Positions 41,334 through 49,756 of a stretch of 64,000 bases of DNA are shown in pieces. The stretch comes from Chitinophagales bacterium (GTDB lineage Bacteria; Bacteroidota; Bacteroidia; Chitinophagales; UBA2359): positions 1-64,000 of the forward strand of contig JAEUUX010000128.1 in assembly GCA_016787295.1 (NCBI GenBank), read 5' to 3'. Within the stretch, counting starts at the first letter, position 1. Each line of letters starts with the position of its first letter. The position numbers and the translations under genes are program-made. The notes below the pieces were generated by a model. That model was not told where the DNA came from. It saw only the letters and a program-made list of their open reading frames with translations, and ran no database searches.

Positions 41334-43793
41334 TTATGCCGTTTGTTCCTTCCTCAAAAAAGGCAAAGCCACGCCCGCCACCATCAACAACAACATCAAA
41401 ATGGAGCTAAACAAAGAAATTTTTTCGCCCATAGCATAAGAATTAGGCGCAAATTTGAATTGTATTTGGTGTTTGCCTGCCGGAATTTTCATAGCTCGCA
41501 ACACATAGTTAGCACGCAAATGTTCTGTGGGTTTGCCATCGATACTTGCTTCCCAGCCTTTGTGGTCGTTGTAATAAATCTCTGAAAAAACTGCCAAAGA
41601 TTCTTTGTCGTTGTTAGATTCATACACCAACAAATTAGGTTTATAAGATGTTAGTTTGATACTTGCGGTCGAATCGTTTTGTATATTCGTCAAACCACCT
41701 AATTTGGCTTGGTATTGTTGGTCGACAATGGCAGTTGTGCGCGGATTAAATTGTTTTAGTGCCGCATTTTCAGCTTTGGCATCAAGCACCACTTTGATAG
41801 AATCGACAAACCATGCGTTGCCCAAGGCATTTGGGTTGCGTTGTGCAACATTAGACTGGTTATTGCCTGTGATAATGTATTTGGTGTTGAGCATATTGAA
41901 TACCGCCATATTGTTTTGAGTCAAATGGTTTTCGATAAGGTCTTGATAGCGGCTCAATTTAGCACCATGATAACCACCTACCGATTTATGATGATAGGAC
42001 GTAATGGCATCATTAAAAGGACTGCGTGTGGTGTTGAACACACGGAAATTCGGGTCTTTGTCTTGCAAAATTTGTTGATCAGCAGCCGTAGGCACAAAAG
42101 CATCTTCGGAGTTGCGTCGTGATACAAAACTGTCTGCCGCCAAATAACGTTGGTCAACCGTCCAAAGGTCAATTAACACCAAAAACGCAAGACCTGCTAA
42201 AAGCCAAGTTTGCTGTAGTTTTTGTTTGATAAGCGCCCACAACAAAGCCGCTGCTCCCAGCACAAACAACAAAGAACGGAAACTATCAGCGCGGAATAAG
42301 CTTTGTCGGTCAGCAATCAATGCATCAAGCAAACGGTTATAGGCTTCTTCACCATATTGTTTAAATTGTTCGTCGCCGCCACCTGTGAACTCAAACAAAC
42401 CTGTGCCGAGAATGGCAAACACCAACAACAAACCTCCAACCACAGCCGTAGCTTGCAGTAACGAACGAACAAGTGCTTGTTGTGTGCTTGCCAAAACGCC
42501 TTTTTGGTCTTTTTCGGCGCTTTGAGCGGCTGCCAATTGTCGCACAATTTCGTAGAGCGCCAAACCTGCCAAAAGAGGTATTGTTAATTGTGCAATCACC
42601 AAAATCATCGAAACAGTACGAAATTTGTTGTATCCAGGCAAAATGTCGAACAAAATATTGTTGAGCATTGGAAAGTTTTTGCCCCAAGCCAACATAATAG
42701 ACAACATTGTGGCTGCCAACAACCACCATTTGAGTTCGTTGCGAACCACCAACAAACCTAATACGAACAAGAAACAAATAATAGCACCAATGTAGGTTGG
42801 TCCACCTGTGAAAGGTTGAGGTCCCCAATACATCGGACCATTATCCTGTTGAATAAGTTCATAAATTTTACTATCTTTTGAAATTGGCTCCGACGAGCCT
42901 CCTCCCATAAAGCGCGGTACGAGCAAATTGAAAGTTTCGGCAATACCATAGCTCCAGCTAAAAGCATAGTCACGTCCCAAACCTTTTTCACCCGATTGCG
43001 AGTCGCTACCCAACGCTGAACCGCCGCGCGTGGTTTCTTTGCCATATTCATATGTAGTAATGATACGGGTAAAATCTGTAGCAACCGCCAAACCCATGAC
43101 CAGTGCCAAAGCTACGGATACTTTTATAAAATGTGGTAATGTTTGTTGACGAATGGCACGCACCAATTCGGCAATACCATAAATACCCAAACAAAGCAAC
43201 AAATAATAGGTAATTTGATAGTGGTTAGAGGCGATATTACAAGCCATCGCAAAACCCGTGAGGGCTATACCACCCAAAAAATTGCGCCTATATGCCATGA
43301 TAACCCCCGCAATAACAGCAGGCATAGTAGACATAGACATCATCTTGGTGACGTGTCCTGCCTCGAGAATAAGCAAATTGTAGGTCGACAGACCGAAAGC
43401 AATGGCTACAATTATGCCAATCAAACTATTTGCACCCAACACAATCGTCAAAATGTAGGCAGATAGCATAGCCAAGAAAATGAGAGCAGGTGTGCGCGGC
43501 ATCAAACCGTCGATGAGCAAAACACGCAATTTATTGACCCAGTTACTTGACGATGGCATGTCAATTTGGTAGGCAGGCATACCTCCAAACATCGAGTTAG
43601 TCCAAAGGGTGTTTTCGCCTGTTGCGGCGCGATAGTCTTTAATCTCTTTTGCCATGCCTGTCCAATTGATAATATCGGACTGCTGCAAAACTTTACCTTC
43701 CAAAGTAGGATAGAAATATGCCAAACAAATGACCAACATGACCAATATGGCGATGGCATGTGGTAGCAATTGACGGGTTAATGGATTATTCAT
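41334..43793 (-). CDS. Large YfhO-like polytopic membrane protein
   Basis: This is an 819-residue inner-membrane protein. The first ~560 residues contain about a dozen membrane helices (for example IAILVMLVICLAYFYP, LIFLAMLSAYILTIVLGA). The large loops DIINWTGMAKEI and NSMFGGMPAYQIDMP fit the YfhO / GT-C-like family linked to envelope glycosylation or lipid modification. A mainly extracytoplasmic C-terminal domain (about 560-790) ends with a last helix (LFSSILMLLLMVAGVALPFL). No catalytic motif can be fixed from sequence, so the reaction is unknown. It may be cotranscribed with the DUF962 gene. Confidence 0.8.
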   Translation of the reverse strand: MNNPLTRQLLPHAIAILVMLVICLAYFYPTLEGKVLQQSDIINWTGMAKEIKDYRAATGENTLWTNSMFGGMPAYQIDMPSSSNWVNKLRVLLIDGLMPRTPALIFLAMLSAYILTIVLGANSLIGIIVAIAFGLSTYNLLILEAGHVTKMMSMSTMPAVIAGVIMAYRRNFLGGIALTGFAMACNIASNHYQITYYLLLCLGIYGIAELVRAIRQQTLPHFIKVSVALALVMGLAVATDFTRIITTYEYGKETTRGGSALGSDSQSGEKGLGRDYAFSWSYGIAETFNLLVPRFMGGGSSEPISKDSKIYELIQQDNGPMYWGPQPFTGGPTYIGAIICFLFVLGLLVVRNELKWWLLAATMLSIMLAWGKNFPMLNNILFDILPGYNKFRTVSMILVIAQLTIPLLAGLALYEIVRQLAAAQSAEKDQKGVLASTQQALVRSLLQATAVVGGLLLVFAILGTGLFEFTGGGDEQFKQYGEEAYNRLLDALIADRQSLFRADSFRSLLFVLGAAALLWALIKQKLQQTWLLAGLAFLVLIDLWTVDQRYLAADSFVSRRNSEDAFVPTAADQQILQDKDPNFRVFNTTRSPFNDAITSYHHKSVGGYHGAKLSRYQDLIENHLTQNNMAVFNMLNTKYIITGNNQSNVAQRNPNALGNAWFVDSIKVVLDAKAENAALKQFNPRTTAIVDQQYQAKLGGLTNIQNDSTASIKLTSYKPNLLVYESNNDKESLAVFSEIYYNDHKGWEASIDGKPTEHLRANYVLRAMKIPAGKHQIQFKFAPNSYAMGEKISLFSSILMLLLMVAGVALPFLRKEQTA

Positions 43794-43990
43794 TATTGGA
43801 TATGATTACAAAATTTGGGGATAAAGGTACGCACAAATCTTGGATATTAGTAGTATTTGGGCAAAAATGTTGTTGAAGTAGCGCATTGATAACACAAAAA
43901 CCATTACTATGAAAATATAAACTATAGCTATTGCAACAATAGTGCCGTTCCATTTGGGTTAAAATAGTTCGATAATCCCGTATTGTTTTT

Positions 43991-44109
43991 TTTGGGCGTT
44001 TCCCTGCGGGTCGGGCTGCTGCGGGCTTCGCTTTGCTGCGGTGCTTCGTTGCTCTCCGCACTGGCTAACGCCACCCTCCGCATCCCTAACGCTCTTCGCC
44101 ACTCGAACA
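43991..44109 (-). repeat. Dispersed GC-rich repeat, copy 3 (long form, inverted)
   Basis: Same core as copies 1, 2 and 4 on the opposite strand. It shares additional flanks with copy 2: GATTATCGAACTATTTTAAC beyond one end and GTGTTCTATTTTGTC (about 44205-44222, minus) beyond the other. Confidence 0.9.
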
Positions 44110-44285
44110 AAAATTATAATGTCATTTTTTAGTAAAAAATCCGATTGACGAAGCAACTCTATAGCCTATGCAGCCATATAGCAAAAACAGCATTTTATTC
44201 CAACAAAATAGACAAAATAGAACACGACTACCATACAATCATAACATTACTTGAACATTATTCGGTTTCAGCCTAATTTTTTTGA

Positions 44286-44306
44286 ACACACACACACACA
44301 CACACA
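44286..44306. repeat. (AC)n dinucleotide repeat
   Basis: About ten AC units in a row (21 bases), 15 bases past the stop codon of the PLP enzyme gene on the minus strand. Such pure microsatellites are uncommon in bacteria and may slip in length. Confidence 0.9.
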
Positions 44307-44321
44307 ACAAAATACCCTGAG

Positions 44322-45482
44322 CTACATCTGTTCTAATGCTTGTGCAAGGTCGGCTATCAACACGTCGGGCGATTCTAATCCTACATACATGCGCACCATA
44401 TTCCAACCTTGTCCTGTGCTTTGATAGTTTTCGGAGGTATACAATACACATGAAGGGAAAATCAACGACTCATGTCCACCCCAAGAGCAAGCCAATAGGA
44501 AATAGCGCAAAGCATTGCAAAAACGTTCTACCGCCGCCAAATCAGATGCAGCTAAATAGAACGAAAACAAACTACTGCAACCGCGCATTTGTTGTCGTGC
44601 CAACTCATATTGAGGAAAATCGGGCGAAAAAGGATATAATACACGCTGAACTTTGGGGTGCGAAGCCAAGTATTCCACCACTTGGGCTGCACTTTTGCTG
44701 CATTGCTCCATACGAATCGGAAGCGTGCGCAAACCGCGCAACAACAACCAAGCATCGTTTGGCGAAATGATGCCGCCCAAAGTCATGTATTCGTTCTCGA
44801 AAATTTGACGGACAATGGCTTTGGAACTACACAGCACACCCACAACGGCATCGCTATGTCCGTTAAGGTATTTGGTGGCAGAATGTACCACAATATCAAC
44901 CCCCATTTCGATGGGATTTTGGTAGTAGGGCGAGGCATAACTGTTGTCTATAATGGTTATGCAGTTGTGGCGTTTGGCAATGGCAACCACCGCTGGGATA
45001 TTTTGCAGTTCAAAAGTCAAAGAGTTGGGGCTTTCCAAAAACAAAACACGCGTATTGGGTTGTATGGCTTTCTCATAGTTTTGTTCATCAGTGCCATCGA
45101 TATAGGTGTGCGAAACACCATAACGCTCCAAAAAACGAGTCATTAATTTGTTAGACCAACTATAAGGTTTGGCTACAGACACTACATGATCACCCGCTCG
45201 AAGCTGGGATAACATGGCTGCGGCTACTGCCGCGCTGCCACTACCAAAAATTAAGGCATCTTCTGCTTTTTCTAAAGCAGCTATTTTTTGCCGCAAAATG
45301 GTGACGGTCGGATTGCCACCACGCGTATAAAATGGCTGATTCAATTCGTCTTTGAGAGATTCGCGCATAGCGGCAATATCCTCAAAAGTAAAATTGCTGC
45401 TTTGTATGATAGGAGGCGATACAGCATGAAAATAGTTGGCGCGTTCTTCGCCCAAATGGTTCAAAATGTAAGAAATGTCCAT
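44322..45482 (-). CDS. Cys/Met-metabolism PLP-dependent enzyme (cystathionine gamma-synthase/lyase-like)
   Basis: This is a 386-residue trans-sulfuration family enzyme. The PLP lysine is in VVHSATKYLNGHSDAVVG. Other family parts are YTRGGNPTVTILRQKIAALE (substrate and phosphate contacts), ALIFGSGSAAVAAAMLSQL and LESPNSLTFELQNIPAV. From sequence alone, cystathionine gamma-synthase, beta-lyase and gamma-lyase cannot be told apart, so no symbol is given. The frame is open upstream to 45599, but the ATG at 45482 gives the normal N-terminus. It follows pabB by 40 bases. Confidence 0.85.
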   Translation of the reverse strand: MDISYILNHLGEERANYFHAVSPPIIQSSNFTFEDIAAMRESLKDELNQPFYTRGGNPTVTILRQKIAALEKAEDALIFGSGSAAVAAAMLSQLRAGDHVVSVAKPYSWSNKLMTRFLERYGVSHTYIDGTDEQNYEKAIQPNTRVLFLESPNSLTFELQNIPAVVAIAKRHNCITIIDNSYASPYYQNPIEMGVDIVVHSATKYLNGHSDAVVGVLCSSKAIVRQIFENEYMTLGGIISPNDAWLLLRGLRTLPIRMEQCSKSAAQVVEYLASHPKVQRVLYPFSPDFPQYELARQQMRGCSSLFSFYLAASDLAAVERFCNALRYFLLACSWGGHESLIFPSCVLYTSENYQSTGQGWNMVRMYVGLESPDVLIADLAQALEQM

Positions 45483-45522
45483 ACTAATAATTTGGATTGA
45501 AATAGTAAAAAATATCCCAAAA

Positions 45523-46815
45523 CTACAGCGCCCCAACCGCCTTGAGCAGAGCTTGTGCTTTGAGCAAACATTCGGCGTATTCCATATCGGGTGTGGCATA
45601 GTGTGTTATGGCGCTGCCCACCTGAAACGACAAATAGCGTTTGTTGGCATTGTAGAGCAAACTTCTAATGACCACATTGCTGTCCATGTCTCCCTTGGGT
45701 GTGATGTATAGCAGGCTGCCTGAATAAAGGCTACGCTGTGTTAGTTCGTATTGCTCGATAAGTTGCATGGCGTTAAATTTGGGTGCGCCAGTCATAGACC
45801 CCATTGGAAAAGTTGTTCGAAGGAGGTCTGCCCAATGATAGGCAGGTGCGAGGCGGGCTGTAATGGTCGAAATAAGGTGATGAACGGTCAAAAAACGGTA
45901 TACGCCAAACAATTCTGCCACTTGCACCGTGCCACGTTGAGCAATGCGCGAAAGGTCGTTGCGCATCAGATCGACTATCATCACGTTTTCCGAACGTTCT
46001 TTGGGATTATCCTGTAGGATTTTTTGGAGTTGTTGGTCATGGGTAGGGTTGTGGAGGTCGCGTCGTATGGTGCCTTTGATAGGTTGCGCCACGATTTGGT
46101 CGTTTGTTTTTTGCAAAAAACGTTCAGGACTTGCACACATCGCATAGTGTTGTGCGTGGCGCACAAAAGCTGCAAAGGGTGCGCGGGTGTGTTGGTTAAG
46201 TTGTTCAAAAACAGGCAAAGGCTGTATGTCTACTTGCTCTGCCCACCATTCTTGGCACAAATTGACTTCGTAAATATCGCCGCGCCGAATGTGGTTTTGC
46301 AGTGCTGTGACGCGCTGTTTGTAATCTTCGGCGGTCATGCGTGGCTGCATAGTGACAGGCGGACTTGGCGGCGTGTGGGTGTTTTGTTGTGCTATGGCTT
46401 GCAGAATGTCGGCGAAGGTGTGTTGGACAGTAGACAAAATACCTATCGTGGCTTGTCCGTCGTGTTGGAGAGTGATGATTATTTCGGGCTGAAAAAAGTA
46501 GCTTCTTGGAAATACCAAACCGTCGAAATTGTTGGAATGTAGCGGCTCTATTTGGTTTTTGATGTCGTATGTCAGCCAACCAAAAAGCCAATCTTGTGTC
46601 TGGTCGTGCAGTTGTTGGAGTTGTGCAAAAGTATGAGAACTATCAAAATCAGGTATGCGGCTATGTACTGCCACGAGGCATTCGTAGCGAGCATAGCGGT
46701 CATGCGGATATTGGTTGCTATCAAAATAAAAAACCACTTCAAAATTTGCTGCCCAATGCAACAGTTGTTTTTTGAAGTGGGTAATGTCGACCTTAAAATG
46801 GTGGTATTGTCGCAA
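45523..46815 (-). CDS. pabB: Aminodeoxychorismate synthase component I
   Basis: PabB aminates chorismate to 4-amino-4-deoxychorismate for folate synthesis. The 430 residues have the chorismate-binding core: QNHIRRGDIYEVNLCQ, the lysine-bearing PIKGTIRR motif (the Ala-for-Lys form PIAGT would mark anthranilate synthase), SENVMIVDLMRNDLSRI, and TTFPMGSMTGAPKFNAMQLI. The likely start is TTG at 46815, since no ATG precedes the conserved N-terminal region in this frame. The amidotransferase and lyase partners are not in the window. Confidence 0.92.
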   Translation of the reverse strand: MRQYHHFKVDITHFKKQLLHWAANFEVVFYFDSNQYPHDRYARYECLVAVHSRIPDFDSSHTFAQLQQLHDQTQDWLFGWLTYDIKNQIEPLHSNNFDGLVFPRSYFFQPEIIITLQHDGQATIGILSTVQHTFADILQAIAQQNTHTPPSPPVTMQPRMTAEDYKQRVTALQNHIRRGDIYEVNLCQEWWAEQVDIQPLPVFEQLNQHTRAPFAAFVRHAQHYAMCASPERFLQKTNDQIVAQPIKGTIRRDLHNPTHDQQLQKILQDNPKERSENVMIVDLMRNDLSRIAQRGTVQVAELFGVYRFLTVHHLISTITARLAPAYHWADLLRTTFPMGSMTGAPKFNAMQLIEQYELTQRSLYSGSLLYITPKGDMDSNVVIRSLLYNANKRYLSFQVGSAITHYATPDMEYAECLLKAQALLKAVGAL

Positions 46816-46850
46816 TGTTGGTTGGTTTTGCTCGATGGTTTTGTAAACAC

Positions 46851-46883
46851 AAAAAGCAACACTTGGAAAAGTGCTGCTTTTTT
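46851..46883. terminator. Terminator of the tRNA unit
   Basis: GCAACACTT (46856-46864) pairs with AAGTGCTGC (46869-46877) around GGAA; A5 and T6 runs flank it, so it works on either strand. It lies about 19 bases past tRNA-Pro. Confidence 0.85.
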
Positions 46884-46901
46884 GTACTTCATGTTTATTT
46901 G

Positions 46902-46976
46902 TCGGGGTAGCAGGATTCGAACCTGCGACCCCCTGCTCCCAAAGCAGGTACGCTAACCGGACTGCGCTACACCCCG
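46902..46976 (-). tRNA. tRNA-Pro (anticodon UGG)
   Basis: On the minus strand the acceptor CGGGGTG pairs with TACCCCG. The D arm is GCGC...GCGT, and the anticodon loop TTTGGGA gives UGG. The T arm is GCAGGTTCGAATCCTGC, with discriminator A. CCA is not encoded. Confidence 0.95.
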
Positions 46977-47038
46977 AACAATTTGGAAAACATTAGAAAA
47001 AGAAAGTTGCTTTGTACTGTTAGCTCCATATTTTGGAG

Positions 47039-47125
47039 CGGTGAGGGCGGGATTCGAACCCGCGGTACCGTTTCCAGTACGTCAGTTTAGCAAACTGGTG
47101 GTTTCAGCCTCTCACCCACCTCACC
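47039..47125 (-). tRNA. tRNA-Ser (anticodon GCU)
   Basis: Minus strand: acceptor GGTGAGG pairs with CCTCACC, discriminator G as expected for serine. The anticodon loop TTGCTAA gives GCU, a long variable arm (ACGTACTGGAAACGGTACC) follows, and the T arm is GCGGGTTCGAATCCCGC. CCA is not encoded. tRNA-Pro lies 62 bases downstream. Confidence 0.95.
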
Positions 47126-47142
47126 TCACTGCTAAAGCGGTG

Positions 47143-47174
47143 CAAAGGTACGGACATACTTTGGTATTTCCAAA
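47143..47174 (-). promoter_or_regulatory. Bacteroidota-type promoter of the tRNA-Ser/tRNA-Pro unit
   Basis: On the minus strand TTTG (47174-47171), 20-base spacer, TACCTTTG (47150-47143). The predicted start point is about 10 bases before tRNA-Ser. Confidence 0.85.
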
Positions 47175-47237
47175 TTTTTCTGCATTTTTTTTTCTTTTTT
47201 TTAAAATTTATGCACAAATGGGTTTTGTAGCCATAAT

Positions 47238-48002
47238 TTAGGGTGCGGGATCTCCAAAACTTTCGACAAAAGTAGCTTGGCAGAGTCCATTATCTATTTG
47301 GGTGTCGAAAACCCACGAGCGGGAAAAGTCACACGTGCCTGAGCAACTACCCGGAGCAGCAGGTGCATCATAGCCAACAGTATAGGTCAGTTTGATGATG
47401 CTACCCAAATCTACAGCTTCGATGTCGCTGCCGCTGGGTGGAGTATTGGCAAAATCTACATTCAATACACCACTTATGGCTTCGAAATCATCTACCAAAG
47501 CAGCGATATTAAGCGGTTCGTTGGATTTTAGGGTAGCGAAATTGACGGATAGACTCAAGAAGTTCTCTACATCTAAGCCATATGTTGTCATTAGATTATC
47601 TATAGCAGTATTACCAGTAAGGCGTTGTCCTTGCATCCATTGATGTACCCATGCTACGGAGGTGTCTACTTCTACCGTAAATTCGTCATACGCAGGATAG
47701 GATAGGGTTTTTATGCTATAGTTGGTCAAAACGGAATCAGCGGCGAGCGAAGTACTGTTTTCGACCGTAGCCAAAGCAGCTAACATGCGTTCGATGAGCG
47801 ATTCTGAAACAACGACTTGATTCGCATTAGCTCCGTTTTGTTGTATTCGCAAAGCCAAACGGATAGCATCTTCTTCGTATTTGTTACGAATGGCGTTGCT
47901 TGCAGTACAAGTTTCAGTGGTGGGTGTATCAGGTTCGCAACTATAGAAAATTGCAAACAAACTGCATAGCACACAAAGCCACAAAAAATTTCTATTGTTC
48001 AT
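47238..48002 (-). CDS. Hypothetical lipoprotein
   Basis: This is a 254-residue envelope lipoprotein: the signal LCVLCSLFAIFYSC gives lipidated Cys22. The mature part is acidic, mixed alpha/beta, with cysteines near residue 32 and in CSGTCDFSRSW near the C-terminus. No family or catalytic motif is recognised. It is the last of three minus-strand genes (sterol-desaturase-like, DHFR-like, lipoprotein) with short gaps, so it may share their message. Confidence 0.7.
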   Translation of the reverse strand: MNNRNFLWLCVLCSLFAIFYSCEPDTPTTETCTASNAIRNKYEEDAIRLALRIQQNGANANQVVVSESLIERMLAALATVENSTSLAADSVLTNYSIKTLSYPAYDEFTVEVDTSVAWVHQWMQGQRLTGNTAIDNLMTTYGLDVENFLSLSVNFATLKSNEPLNIAALVDDFEAISGVLNVDFANTPPSGSDIEAVDLGSIIKLTYTVGYDAPAAPGSCSGTCDFSRSWVFDTQIDNGLCQATFVESFGDPAP

Positions 48003-48024
48003 ATTGGGTTTATAATTGGGTTAT

Positions 48025-48570
48025 TTAGGTCGATAGTTGGCGAGGTAATAATTGTAGCATTATGAGTCCTGTGTGACAATGTTTGATCTTGTTGATAGCA
48101 AAAGTGCTTTCGTGCAAAGGTTTTTCGAACAAAGGAATGCCTTCGCCCAAAAAAATTGGAACCAATGCCAACTGTATTTCGTCTATCAACTGGGCGTTGA
48201 GCAATAGGGTGTTGATAGTTCCACCACCGATGAGCCAAATGTCTTTGCCTTCTTGCTGTTTTAAATTTTTGACAAAATTCACTACATCGTCATTTATCCA
48301 ACGAACAAAATCGAGGGAAGGTTGCTGTTGGGTACGGCTAAAGACATAATTTTTTTTGTCGGGATATGGAAAAGGCATATCCATAGCCATGATAGAGTCA
48401 TAAGTTTTTCGCCCCATGAGTGTGGAGTCTATTTGTCCTAATAAGGTGTTGTACCCATAGTCTTCGGTGTTGGAAGGCGGTGCCAAAGCATCGAGAAAAT
48501 CAATGCTGCCATCTGTTCGGGCAATGAAAGAATCGAGTGAAGTGGCAATGTACAATATTATCTTTCGCAT
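48025..48570 (-). CDS. Dihydrofolate reductase-like protein (RibD C-terminal type)
   Basis: This is a 181-residue protein of the RibD_C / YyaP-like DHFR superfamily. It begins KIILYIATSLDSFIARTDG, then LMGRKTYDSIM and the NADPH-binding-type IWLIGGGTINTLLL, ending in a LALVPIFLGEGIPLF strand. These fit a stand-alone reductase of unknown substrate rather than folate DHFR. It sits between the sterol-desaturase-like gene (36-base gap) and the lipoprotein gene. Confidence 0.88.
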   Translation of the reverse strand: MRKIILYIATSLDSFIARTDGSIDFLDALAPPSNTEDYGYNTLLGQIDSTLMGRKTYDSIMAMDMPFPYPDKKNYVFSRTQQQPSLDFVRWINDDVVNFVKNLKQQEGKDIWLIGGGTINTLLLNAQLIDEIQLALVPIFLGEGIPLFEKPLHESTFAINKIKHCHTGLIMLQLLPRQLST

Positions 48571-48606
48571 GTTATTAGACTGTTTAAGTTTGCCGATGTT
48601 TAATGC

Positions 48607-49515
48607 TTACGAAAGTTCTTTTAATTCGCGCTGCAAAACTTTTGCTGTTTTGGTACTACCGTCGGGACTCCAGCCGGGTGGCTGAACGAGGTAGTTAAAT
48701 GCGTCGCGCCAAGTGCGGGCTTTGTGAAAATCTTTGAATAAGGCAATGAACTCGTGGCTGGCTATTTTCAATGGATTGTAGGTGTGGATATTGGTGGTGA
48801 TGCCATAAATTACGGGTTCTTTGTCTAATTCGGGACCAAAAGTACCAAAAAATCTATCCCAAATAATCAATATGCCCGCATAGTTTTTGTCTAAATAACG
48901 CACATTGGACGCATGATGAACACGATGATGAGAAGGTGTGTTGAATATAAATTCTATGGGACGCGGAAGGCGGTTGATGAGGGTGGTGTGTATCCAGTAT
49001 TGATAGATGAGACTAAACGACATTTGCACAAAAATCATCAAAGGATGAAACCCAAGCAAAGGCAACCAAACCCAAAAGGCAAACTTGTAAATTTCTTCTG
49101 TCCAACTTTGTCGCAAGGCTGTTGCTAAATTGTATTGTTGTGACGAATGATGGTTGACATGTGCTGCCCACAATAGGCGTACTTCGTGGCTCAGGCGGTG
49201 ATGCCAATAGAAGCTAAAATCGTCGCCCAGCGCCAACAGCACCCAAAACCACCAAGTAGTTGGAGAAAGGTCAAATAGGCGATAGTTGTCATAGATATAC
49301 ATGAATATCAAATAGGCTACCGATTTAGCAGCTAAAGTGGTGAAAATAGACCCTACACCCATCGTCACGCTGGCTGCTCCATCTTTGACATCGTATGGTT
49401 CATGTTTCTGGTGCGTCAGTATCCAGTATTCGAGGATAAAGGTAACGAGAAAGAAAGGTATTGCATACGGAATGGGGTCGAAATGCTCGAAAAGCGGTTG
49501 CAAACTTTCTAACAT
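48607..49515 (-). CDS. Sterol desaturase / fatty acid hydroxylase-family membrane enzyme
   Basis: This is a 302-residue diiron membrane oxygenase. The histidine clusters are HRLSH (106-110), HVNHH (119-123) and a third box THxxxHH-like in TPSHHRVHHASN (near 193-204). Membrane segments occur near residues 15-32, 48-75 and 85-100, and others lie between the histidine boxes. The substrate may be a fatty acid or a sphingolipid, but cannot be fixed from sequence. Confidence 0.9.
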   Translation of the reverse strand: MLESLQPLFEHFDPIPYAIPFFLVTFILEYWILTHQKHEPYDVKDGAASVTMGVGSIFTTLAAKSVAYLIFMYIYDNYRLFDLSPTTWWFWVLLALGDDFSFYWHHRLSHEVRLLWAAHVNHHSSQQYNLATALRQSWTEEIYKFAFWVWLPLLGFHPLMIFVQMSFSLIYQYWIHTTLINRLPRPIEFIFNTPSHHRVHHASNVRYLDKNYAGILIIWDRFFGTFGPELDKEPVIYGITTNIHTYNPLKIASHEFIALFKDFHKARTWRDAFNYLVQPPGWSPDGSTKTAKVLQRELKELS

Positions 49516-49597
49516 AACTGAATGATTTAAAAGGGTTATGAAATATGGTGGCGTTGTAAAGTCTTTGAGGTATTTTTTTCTCTAAATGTAGTGTTTG

Positions 49598-49725
49598 GCG
49601 AGTGGCGAAGCGCGTTAGGGATGCGGAGGGTGGCGTTAGCCAGTGCGGAGAGCAACGCAGCACCAAGCGTAGCGAAGCCCGTAGCAGCCCGACCCGCAGG
49701 GAAACGCCCAAAAAATAAAACAATT
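49598..49725 (+). repeat. Dispersed GC-rich repeat, copy 4 (long form)
   Basis: From GCGAGTGGCGAAGCGCG to GGGAAACGCCCAAAAAAT, nearly identical to copy 2 in its core. It separates the sterol-desaturase-like gene from NDH-2. Confidence 0.9.
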
Positions 49726-49756
49726 TTAATATTTCAAAATACGAAAAATGTGTATT

